Shown here: positions 6,282 to 11,930 of the stretch, in pieces
Layout: the number at the start of each line of letters is the position of its first letter
Position numbering within the stretch: the stretch's first letter is position 1
Origin: Alteromonas_E sp964230255
Lineage (GTDB): Bacteria; Pseudomonadota; Gammaproteobacteria; Enterobacterales; Alteromonadaceae
Direction of reading: 5' to 3'
Assembly (NCBI GenBank): GCA_964230255.1
Contig: CAXRGW010000039.1
Span: forward strand, 1 to 11,930
DNA length: 11,930 bases
Made by a program: the position numbers and the translations under genes
Notes under the pieces: model-generated
Told to the model about the DNA's origin: nothing
The model's input: the letters and a program-made list of their open reading frames with translations, nothing else
Database searches by the model: none

Positions 6282-8343
6282 AATGCTCCCGATAACCTAA
6301 CCAGCGATTGATAATAGCCTGTGCATGGCTCGGATAACGTTGCCAAAGGTCAGTCGCCAAGGTTTGTACCTGCGGAATAAGATGTGCATCGCGCACCAAA
6401 TCAGCGATTTTCAAATCGGCAATACCGGTTTGCTTCGTACCCAATAATTCACCGGGTCCGCGAATTTCCAAGTCCTGCTGGGCAATATAAAAGCCATCGT
6501 TAGACTCGCGTAATACGCCTAAACGCTTAGTCGCTGTTTTAGACAACGGGCTTTGGTACATCAATACGCAGTGACTTTCGACTGCACCACGCCCAACCCG
6601 GCCGCGCAATTGGTGCAATTGTGCTAAGCCGAGACGCTCTGGGTTTTCAATGATCATTAAACTGGCGTTGGGCACATCAACGCCTACTTCAATCACGGTG
6701 GTTGCCACGAGTAAATCAATTTCACCGGCTTTAAATTGCGCCATGATGGCTTGCTTTTCTGGCCCTTTTAAACGCCCGTGCACTAAGCCAACCTTTAAAT
6801 CTGGCAACGTTGTGGTCAGCGCAATAGCGGTATCTTCGGCCGCTTGGCATTGCAGTACTTCGGACTCATCAATCAAGGTACAGACCCAATAGGCCTGACG
6901 ATTTTGCTCTGTGCAGGCGGTGCGTACGCGGTCGACTACCTCAGTACGACGAGAGTCAGGAATAACCACGGTTGTTACAGGCGTGCGACCTGGTGGTAGT
7001 TCATCAATTATGGATGTTTCCAGATCGGCATAGGCGGTCATCGCCAAAGTCCGCGGGATTGGAGTTGCTGTCATGATCAACTGGTGTGGATAACGTCCTT
7101 GGGCTTCGCCTTTTTCGCGCAGTGCTAAGCGCTGATGCACACCAAAGCGATGTTGCTCATCCACAATCACCAAAGCCAAATTGGCATACTCAACACTTTC
7201 TTGGAAAATTGCGTGCGTGCCCACCAATAAATCAATTTCACCCGCCACTAAAGCAGCGAGCGTTTGTTCACGCGCCTTGCCTTTGAGTTTACCGGCCAGC
7301 CAGCCTACGCGCACACCCAGTGGTTCAAACCACGCATTTAAATTGGTGGCGTGTTGTTCTGCAAGTAATTCAGTGGGAGCCATCAAGGCAGCTTGATAGC
7401 CGGCTTCTACGGCACTTAACGCCGCTAGCGCCGCGACCAAAGTTTTACCTGACCCAACATCGCCTTGTACCAATCGCATCATAGGTATTGGCTTGGCAAT
7501 ATCGTCGCGAATTTCGGCCAACACGCGCTGTTGTGCACCCGTAGGTGAAAAGGGTAAGGCTTGCAGTAATCGTTCGGCCAATTGCGTATTTTGCGGTAAG
7601 GCAAAGCCTGATAGTTGTTGGGTTTGAGCACGCACCTTCAACATGCTTAAATGATGCGCCAATAGCTCCTCCAGCACCAGCCGCTGCTGTGCAGGGTGCT
7701 CACCATTTTCCAATTGCTCAATGGCTATATCGGGTGGTGGGCGATGTACAATGCGCAATGCCTCATGCAAGCCGATTTGCTGCTGATACATGCCACCGGG
7801 CAATAAATCGCTGAGACTGCCAGAGTCCAAGCTTGCCAACGCTTGCTCGGTGATATTGCGCAATGTGATTTGCTTAACCCCTTCGGTGGTTGGGTACACC
7901 GGCGTTAAGCTCTCTTCAACTGTTAGCTCACCTTCTTGCTCACTGATCAGTTTAAATTCCGGATGCATCATTTCCAGACCGTGCTTACCTGTACGCACCT
8001 CGCCAAAACAGCGCACGCGTTGGCCTTTGTCCAACATATTTTTCTGCGCAGCGGTGAAATGGAAAAACCGCAGTGTGAGTGAGCCCGTGCCGTCATTGAT
8101 ACGTGTGACTAGCATGCGTTTACGGCCAAACTGCACGGCACTTGACGTTACTTCGCCTTGAACACTCACATGTAGAAACGGTTGTAAGTCAGCGATGGGA
8201 TAGATGCGAGTGCGATCTTCATAGCGCGCAGGCAGGTGAAAGAGTGCATCGGGAACCGTGCGGATGCCGATTTTTTCAAGGCGCTCAGCCATTTTGGCAC
8301 CAACGCCCTTCAGCGTTGTGATCTCGGCCCCTTGCGAAACCAA
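6268..8343 (-). CDS. recG: ATP-dependent DNA helicase RecG
   Basis: RecG remodels stalled replication forks and branch-migrates Holliday junctions. At 691 residues it matches the E. coli length (693). A helix-hairpin-helix-like start (LKGVGAKMAERL, 11-22) is followed by the wedge/OB domain (about 55-150). The helicase domains carry Walker A GDVGSGKT (294-301), the APTELLAEQH block (322-331), the DEQH box (395-398), TATPIPRT (425-432), and later the RecG motifs VATTVIEVGVDVP and QLHQLRGRVGRG. The only canonical start in the open stretch is the TTG at 8343; no ATG or GTG lies between it and the in-frame stop of the preceding gene. The preceding gene ends 36 bases upstream. The downstream end overlaps rsmJ. 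Confidence 0.96.
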   Translation of the reverse strand: MVSQGAEITTLKGVGAKMAERLEKIGIRTVPDALFHLPARYEDRTRIYPIADLQPFLHVSVQGEVTSSAVQFGRKRMLVTRINDGTGSLTLRFFHFTAAQKNMLDKGQRVRCFGEVRTGKHGLEMMHPEFKLISEQEGELTVEESLTPVYPTTEGVKQITLRNITEQALASLDSGSLSDLLPGGMYQQQIGLHEALRIVHRPPPDIAIEQLENGEHPAQQRLVLEELLAHHLSMLKVRAQTQQLSGFALPQNTQLAERLLQALPFSPTGAQQRVLAEIRDDIAKPIPMMRLVQGDVGSGKTLVAALAALSAVEAGYQAALMAPTELLAEQHATNLNAWFEPLGVRVGWLAGKLKGKAREQTLAALVAGEIDLLVGTHAIFQESVEYANLALVIVDEQHRFGVHQRLALREKGEAQGRYPHQLIMTATPIPRTLAMTAYADLETSIIDELPPGRTPVTTVVIPDSRRTEVVDRVRTACTEQNRQAYWVCTLIDESEVLQCQAAEDTAIALTTTLPDLKVGLVHGRLKGPEKQAIMAQFKAGEIDLLVATTVIEVGVDVPNASLMIIENPERLGLAQLHQLRGRVGRGAVESHCVLMYQSPLSKTATKRLGVLRESNDGFYIAQQDLEIRGPGELLGTKQTGIADLKIADLVRDAHLIPQVQTLATDLWQRYPSHAQAIINRWLGYREHYGNA

Positions 8344-8364
8344 TGTTATGCTAGTGATTGGCTT

Positions 8365-8370
8365 ATCCTT
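8365..8370 (-). promoter_or_regulatory. Shine-Dalgarno candidate AAGGAT upstream of recG
   Basis: This is the only good ribosome-binding sequence before recG. It lies 21 bases before the TTG codon at 8343, much too far for normal initiation, but six bases before an in-frame ATC (8356-8358). Either the TTG start works without a close Shine-Dalgarno, perhaps by re-initiation after the upstream stop at 8380, or initiation uses an unusual codon. Confidence 0.35.
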
Positions 8371-8379
8371 GTTGCGATA

Positions 8380-9009
8380 TCAACGAGACAACCGCGCTGC
8401 CTGATAGAGCAAATTGGGGTTTATTCGTTGCTGGAAATTGGGATTAACGTAGGCAAACTTTACCAAGCCTGTGGTGTCGATGATATAGGCAGCCGGTACA
8501 GGCAAGACAACTTTACTCTCGCCGGCCAAGGTAACAACCTCTGCGCCTAACTGACCACGTATGGTTTCTACCATATCGTCATCAACGTAATAGGCCAAAC
8601 CAAAACCAACCGTCGCGGCCAGAGACATATCTGACAAATGCGTAATTTCAAAGTCTTGAGATGAGCGTTGCGCCGTCAGTCGCGTTGGCGAATCAGGTGA
8701 AATTGCAAGTATTTGATAACCTAAATCGAGGATGCGCTGTTCGACTTCTACCAATCCCGCCATTTGTCTTGAACAATAAGGACACCAACCACCGCGATAA
8801 AAAATAATGACCGTAGGACGCTTCTCAATCAGCGCCATGAGTTCGATATCACCACCAAATTCAGTTTTAACCGTGACTTGCGGTATAAACTGACCAATTA
8901 ACAGTGGGCTAATGTCATCAGCGGTATCCGCAACCTTAGGATCAGCAAAGACATGCACGCTGAGCATTGTAAATAAAACCGCGAGGATAGATTGTTTAAG
9001 CATTCGCAT
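8380..9009 (-). CDS. Exported peroxiredoxin-like protein (AhpC/TSA-type thioredoxin fold, GGWCPYC), copy nearer recG
   Basis: The 209-residue product begins with a Sec-type signal peptide (positive MRMLKQ, hydrophobic core, probable cleavage after HVFA at 22), so it should act in the periplasm. The thioredoxin-fold active site is FYRGGWCPYC at 70-79, with Cys76 and Cys79 as a CxxC pair. LAISPDSPTRL and VNPN are shared with the neighbouring paralog. Relatives are called AhpC/TSA or redoxin proteins and are expected to reduce peroxides or thiols; the true substrate is not known. The ATG at 9009 has AGG seven bases upstream; a second Met at residue 3 is possible. It lies after its paralog and a likely terminator, and its stop is 36 bases before recG in the same frame, so it may be co-transcribed with recG. 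Confidence 0.85.
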   Translation of the reverse strand: MRMLKQSILAVLFTMLSVHVFADPKVADTADDISPLLIGQFIPQVTVKTEFGGDIELMALIEKRPTVIIFYRGGWCPYCSRQMAGLVEVEQRILDLGYQILAISPDSPTRLTAQRSSQDFEITHLSDMSLAATVGFGLAYYVDDDMVETIRGQLGAEVVTLAGESKVVLPVPAAYIIDTTGLVKFAYVNPNFQQRINPNLLYQAARLSR

Positions 9010-9061
9010 ACGTTAACCTGACTCCAATCTGTTTTGACCGCTCTGAGGCGTCACTTAAGCT

Positions 9062-9090
9062 AGATTAATCTGTGCTGCTGTGCTTTGCAA
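9062..9090 (-). promoter_or_regulatory. Weak promoter candidate with overlapping palindrome
   Basis: On the minus strand TTGCAA (9085-9090) and a poor -10, TAATCT (9062-9067), are separated by 17 bases. A perfect ten-base palindrome AGATTAATCT (9062-9071) overlaps the -10 and could be an operator. A promoter here would make sense because a terminator-like hairpin lies just upstream. Only half of the -10 positions match the consensus. Confidence 0.22.
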
Positions 9091-9098
9091 TTAGACCC

Positions 9099-9124
9099 AA
9101 AAAGGCGCCGCTCCTTCGAGGCGT
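9099..9124 (-). terminator. Likely intrinsic terminator after the first exported redoxin gene
   Basis: Read on the minus strand, a stem built from CGC-CTC and GAG-GCG around a GAAG loop, with a two-base bulge, is followed by CCTTTTT. It begins 13 bases past the stop of the gene at 9137. The bulge makes it weaker than the terminator at 4929, so partial read-through into the second redoxin gene is likely. Confidence 0.5.
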
Positions 9125-9136
9125 GCAAACACTCAA

Positions 9137-9763
9137 TTAATTTAACGCTTTCGCTACGTTTAATAGCAACTCTGCCGATGGACGCACCGTGTAATTTGGA
9201 TTCACATAGTTAAATTGAATCAACCCTTCTTTATCAACGATAAAGATAGCTGGTGCCGGTAGTACTGAACGAGCACTATCGTCTTTGGTCAAATCAATAT
9301 TCATTTTCTCTTTGTACAACTGGCTTGTTTTGTTAGGTACGTAGAAGCCCACACCGAATTGACGAATGGTTTCAAGTGACTCATCAGATAAAAGCGTAAC
9401 GGCGAACTCAGTCTCGAGTTTCTGCTCTTGCAAACGGCTCGGTGATTCAGGAGAAATCGCCAGCACTTGATAACCCATATCAACTAGCTCTTGCTCAATG
9501 GCTTTAAGCTCAGACAATTGACGATTGCAGTAAGGACACCAACCTCCGCGGTAAAACAATACAATACTGGGCTTTTGCATGGTCAAGGCTTTAAGACTGA
9601 CGGGTGAGCCATCAGCAGTTTTCAATGTTGTTGAAGGTGCTGTTTGACCATTCAGTAGTGGTGTTACATTTTCCGCAGAGTCAGCAATAACAGTGCGGTC
9701 AAGGGCAAATGCCGCTTGGCTAAACGCGACTGCCAGTAATAGTGAAGCAAAAATTTTGCGCAT
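9137..9763 (-). CDS. Exported peroxiredoxin-like protein (AhpC/TSA-type thioredoxin fold, GGWCPYC), copy nearer trmH
   Basis: I start this gene at the ATG at 9763, not at the in-frame TTG at 9775. A GAG ribosome site (9771-9773) lies seven bases before the ATG and inside the longer version, and the ATG gives a clean signal peptide (MRKIF, hydrophobic core, cleavage after QAAFA at 20). The 208-residue product has FYRGGWCPYC at 70-79 (Cys76, Cys79), the same numbering as its paralog. LAISPESPSRL, LPAPAIFIVDKEGL and YVNPNY are also matched between the two. They look like an old tandem duplication that has since diverged, mostly around residues 120-170. A periplasmic thiol or peroxide reductase role is expected from the fold but not proven. 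The 116 bases before it, after trmH, are A/T-rich with no clear promoter or terminator. Confidence 0.85.
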   Translation of the reverse strand: MRKIFASLLLAVAFSQAAFALDRTVIADSAENVTPLLNGQTAPSTTLKTADGSPVSLKALTMQKPSIVLFYRGGWCPYCNRQLSELKAIEQELVDMGYQVLAISPESPSRLQEQKLETEFAVTLLSDESLETIRQFGVGFYVPNKTSQLYKEKMNIDLTKDDSARSVLPAPAIFIVDKEGLIQFNYVNPNYTVRPSAELLLNVAKALN

Positions 9764-9879
9764 TGGAATTCTCAATTAGGTTATTAGGCAGGGCAAAAGA
9801 CCTGTGAGTTAGCAAATTTCTTTCACTTTTTTCATTTTTTTAACTGAGAAAATGCCAACTGCTCACAAATTGTGTCGGT

Positions 9880-10590
9880 TTAACGGTTTTCAGCCGCAAA
9901 TGCATCTTCAGACAACTGAACTTGACGCCACCACTCACCATCAGCTTCAATTTCACCGTAGTCATTAACATAGGGGTAAGGAATATTTTTGCGTACACAA
10001 ATGTCGTGTAATTGCGGGAAACCACCTTCGAATAACACCCGTTGCAACTCTTCTTCAGGTAGGTTAGAGGTTTTATACATACCGGCTAATTCGCGCTGAC
10101 GTTGGGCTTCGTAAAGCACTACTGCTGCTGCAACTGATACATTAAGCGACTGTACCATTCCAACCATTGGGACTAGGATGTCAGTGTCAGCCAGGGCAAT
10201 AGCTTCAGCGGTAGCACCGGTTTTTTCCTGGCCCATGATAATTGCGGTTGGCTTAGTGTAATCTACCTCGCGGAAGTCGACAGCCTTGGGGCTAAGATTG
10301 GTTACCAGCACCTGCATGTCACGCGATTTAAAGTGTTGGATCGCTTGCTCAATTGAGTCATGTGCGCGGGTTTTTACCCACACATTACTGCCCATCGACG
10401 TGCCATTGCGCGCTATTTTCTGGCCATCCCAGACGCCGTTAACTTCGTGAATACCCACAGCGTCACAGGTACGCACCATTGCCGCTATATTGTGTGGCTT
10501 ACTGACTTCTTCCATGCATACGGTCAAATCAGCCTGACGTGTCTTCAGCAAAGTTCGGATCCGAGCATTGCGCTCAGCGGTCATTTGCAT
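9880..10590 (-). CDS. trmH: tRNA (guanosine-18-2'-O)-methyltransferase TrmH
   Basis: TrmH is a SPOUT-class methyltransferase that uses S-adenosylmethionine to methylate the 2'-OH of G18 in the tRNA D-loop. Motif 1, KPHNIAAMVRTCDAVG (31-46), carries Asn34 and the catalytic Arg40. Motif 2 is IIMGQEKTG (117-125), and motif 3, PMVGMVQSLNVSVAAAVVLYE (141-161), forms the knot. The C-terminal TrmH extension (LLFEGG-like LFEGGFPQL, then GEIEADGEWW) separates it from other SpoU proteins. At 236 residues it is close to E. coli TrmH (229). The start at 10590 is set by GGAG (10598-10601), seven bases upstream, which overlaps the last codons and stop of ridA; only four bases separate the genes, so translation is probably coupled. 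Its place after spoT matches the E. coli order. Confidence 0.96.
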   Translation of the reverse strand: MQMTAERNARIRTLLKTRQADLTVCMEEVSKPHNIAAMVRTCDAVGIHEVNGVWDGQKIARNGTSMGSNVWVKTRAHDSIEQAIQHFKSRDMQVLVTNLSPKAVDFREVDYTKPTAIIMGQEKTGATAEAIALADTDILVPMVGMVQSLNVSVAAAVVLYEAQRQRELAGMYKTSNLPEEELQRVLFEGGFPQLHDICVRKNIPYPYVNDYGEIEADGEWWRQVQLSEDAFAAENR

Positions 10591-10594
10591 GGAG

Positions 10595-10981
10595 TTACTC
10601 CGGCAGTTCCATCACACCATCAATTTCAATTTGTGCACCTTTAGGCAATTCAGCGACGCCAATAGCAGCGCGGGCAGGGTAAGGTTCAACAAAATACTGG
10701 CTCATGATCTCATTGACTGTGGCAAAGTTGCTCAAGTCGGTTAGAAAGATATTCACCTTGACGAGATCTTGGGTCGAACCACCCGCCGCTTCACATACAG
10801 CACTCACATTTTTAAATACTTGCTGCGCTTGTGCGGCAAATTCATCCGATACCATTTCCATTGTTTCTGGTACTAACGGGATTTGACCTGACAAGTAAAC
10901 CGTATGGCCAGCTTTAACCGCTTGGCTATAAGTACCAATAGCTTGTGGAGCGCGCTCGGTATTGATTATCGCTTTTGGCAT
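10595..10981 (-). CDS. ridA: RidA family reactive intermediate (enamine/imine) deaminase
   Basis: RidA hydrolyses 2-aminoacrylate and related reactive enamines released by PLP enzymes such as threonine dehydratase, protecting other PLP enzymes. The 128-residue length is standard, and the protein normally forms a trimer with active sites between subunits. The key residues are present: Tyr18 (GTYSQAV), Ser31 (LSGQIP), Arg104 (PARAAIGV), which holds the substrate carboxylate, and Glu119 (IEIDGV). The Cys found two residues after this Arg in E. coli RidA is Ala106 here, a position not needed for activity in the family. The start has AGGA six bases upstream. It lies 30 bases after spoT and four before trmH; ridA beside spoT is also seen in pseudomonads. 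Confidence 0.93.
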   Translation of the reverse strand: MPKAIINTERAPQAIGTYSQAVKAGHTVYLSGQIPLVPETMEMVSDEFAAQAQQVFKNVSAVCEAAGGSTQDLVKVNIFLTDLSNFATVNEIMSQYFVEPYPARAAIGVAELPKGAQIEIDGVMELPE

Positions 10982-11011
10982 AATGTTTCCTGTATTTATT
11001 CTGAGGCGCAG

Positions 11012-11930
11012 TTAACCGCGCGTTTTGGTTTGACTGTGCCGAGAGACACGTTGCACCTCTGGCATGGTGCGAATTTTTTTCATAACCCGCGCCAAATGCA
11101 CCCGGTTGATGGTGGTTAGCTGCAGGTCAATGTAGTAAATGTTGCTCTCTTTTTCTTCGGTTTGTAAACCGATAATGGTTGAGTCACACGCGGCAATCGT
11201 ATTAGTTAAGGTCGCTAGTGTGCCTTGGTGATTGAATAACTCGATACGCAGCGAGGCTTTAAACTCGCCTTTGGCATCCGATTCCCACTGCATCGGCAAA
11301 ACGCGCTGAGGCTCTTCTTTGGCCAGTTTGCGAATATTAGTACAACCGATTTGGTGGATAACCATACCGCGTCCAGGGCTGAGGACCGCAACCACCTCAT
11401 CATCCGGGATTGGGTAACAGCACTGAGAATAGTGTACGAGTAAGCCTTCGGTGCCGCGGATCGCCACATCACCTTTTTTCTCTGGAATTTCGCTGCCTTC
11501 ACCAATGAGTCGGCGTGCAACAATGGCCGACAATTCATTGCCAAGACCAATATCGACGAGTAAGTCATCGAAGTTCTCGTGTTTGGTCTCTGCCACAACA
11601 CGGTCTTTATCGGCCAAGGCAATGTCATCCAACTTAATCGCACCCAAAGCGTGACGTAATAAGCGATTACCCATATTCACCGCTTCTTGTGACTGCTGCT
11701 TGCGCAAGTACTGACGAATGCGCGTTCGCGCACGAGCACTGACAACAAAATTCAACCAATTGGCATTGGGTTTCGCCCGTGGCGAGGTGATGATTTCTAC
11801 CGTTTGACCATTCTCAAGCGGTTTACTCAGTGAATAATTGCGGCGCTCAACGCGTACACCCACACAAGTGTTACCAATATCCGAGTGAACTGCATAAGCG
11901 AAATCTACTGCGGTAGAGCCTGTTGGCAAT
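11012..11930 (-). CDS. spoT: Bifunctional (p)ppGpp synthetase/hydrolase SpoT, C-terminal part (5' end beyond window)
   Basis: The visible 305 residues are the regulatory half of a long RelA/SpoT homolog. The TGS domain opens the fragment (LPTGSTAVDFAYAVHSDIGN, then GQTVEIIT). A helical region follows (NWLNFVVSARARTRIRQYL), then the conserved-cysteine block with HYSQCCYPIPDDEVV, and a C-terminal ACT domain (about 225-300, with NHQGTLATLTNTIA). Neither the hydrolase (HD) nor the synthetase domain lies in the window, so their integrity cannot be judged. I choose SpoT over RelA because the gene is followed by ridA and trmH, as spoT is in gammaproteobacteria, and because the C-terminus resembles E. 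coli SpoT (RVMKKIRTMPEVQRVSR). No start codon is in the window; the first visible Leu is internal. Confidence 0.94.
   Translation of the reverse strand, partial: LPTGSTAVDFAYAVHSDIGNTCVGVRVERRNYSLSKPLENGQTVEIITSPRAKPNANWLNFVVSARARTRIRQYLRKQQSQEAVNMGNRLLRHALGAIKLDDIALADKDRVVAETKHENFDDLLVDIGLGNELSAIVARRLIGEGSEIPEKKGDVAIRGTEGLLVHYSQCCYPIPDDEVVAVLSPGRGMVIHQIGCTNIRKLAKEEPQRVLPMQWESDAKGEFKASLRIELFNHQGTLATLTNTIAACDSTIIGLQTEEKESNIYYIDLQLTTINRVHLARVMKKIRTMPEVQRVSRHSQTKTRG

Noticed and set aside
9764..9775. Longer version of the first exported redoxin gene starting with TTG at 9775
   Set aside because: The GAG ribosome site for the ATG at 9763 lies within this extension, and the shorter form has the better signal peptide.
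9841..9879. Terminator after trmH
   Set aside because: Only short dyads such as TGAG/CTCA and CACAA/TTGTG occur, none with a GC-rich stem and adjacent T-run in the minus direction, so trmH may read through into the redoxin gene.
11927..11929. SpoT start codon at the right edge
   Set aside because: The TTG there encodes an internal leucine of the TGS domain; the gene continues beyond the window.

Overview
The window is typical of a gammaproteobacterial chromosome. Its right part carries a recognisable version of the spoT-trmH-recG block known from enterics, with ridA beside spoT as in pseudomonads. RsmJ and the YhiN/HI0933-family flavoprotein are also close to their gammaproteobacterial counterparts. 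The species cannot be named from the sequence. All supported genes lie on the minus strand, so transcription runs from the right edge to the left.

Right to left, the first group is spoT (3' part only), ridA and trmH. These are tightly packed, with gaps of 30 and 4 bases, and trmH is probably translationally coupled to ridA. Two tandem paralogous genes follow for exported thioredoxin-fold peroxiredoxin-like proteins, each with a signal peptide and a GGWCPYC active-site motif. They sit between trmH and recG, which are neighbours in E. coli, so they look like an accessory redox pair placed inside a stringent-response, tRNA-modification and DNA-repair neighbourhood. Then come recG, rsmJ (overlapping recG by 14 bases) and a cytoplasmic Prx5-type peroxiredoxin, closed by a strong intrinsic terminator. 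The YhiN-family flavoprotein gene ends the conserved part.

Left of position 3720 the character changes. An AT-rich stretch of 788 bases separates the flavoprotein gene from the next intact gene. It holds the wreck of an ankyrin-repeat gene (at least one frameshift and several in-frame stops) and a small set of degenerate repeats with a 20-base period. From 2931 down to base 1, 977 codons are open without a stop. They encode the N-terminal part of a large bacterial alpha-2-macroglobulin lipoprotein, which runs off the left edge before any bait or thioester region. It uses many AGA/AGG and ATA codons, unlike the CGC/CGT-rich core genes, so this end may be more recently acquired.

The accessory genes share a cell-envelope theme: an envelope-anchored protease-trap protein with ten cysteines that fall into neighbouring pairs, two exported CxxC redox proteins, and a cytosolic peroxiredoxin. 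The link between them is inference. No RNA gene, CRISPR array, insertion sequence or complete mobile element was found.
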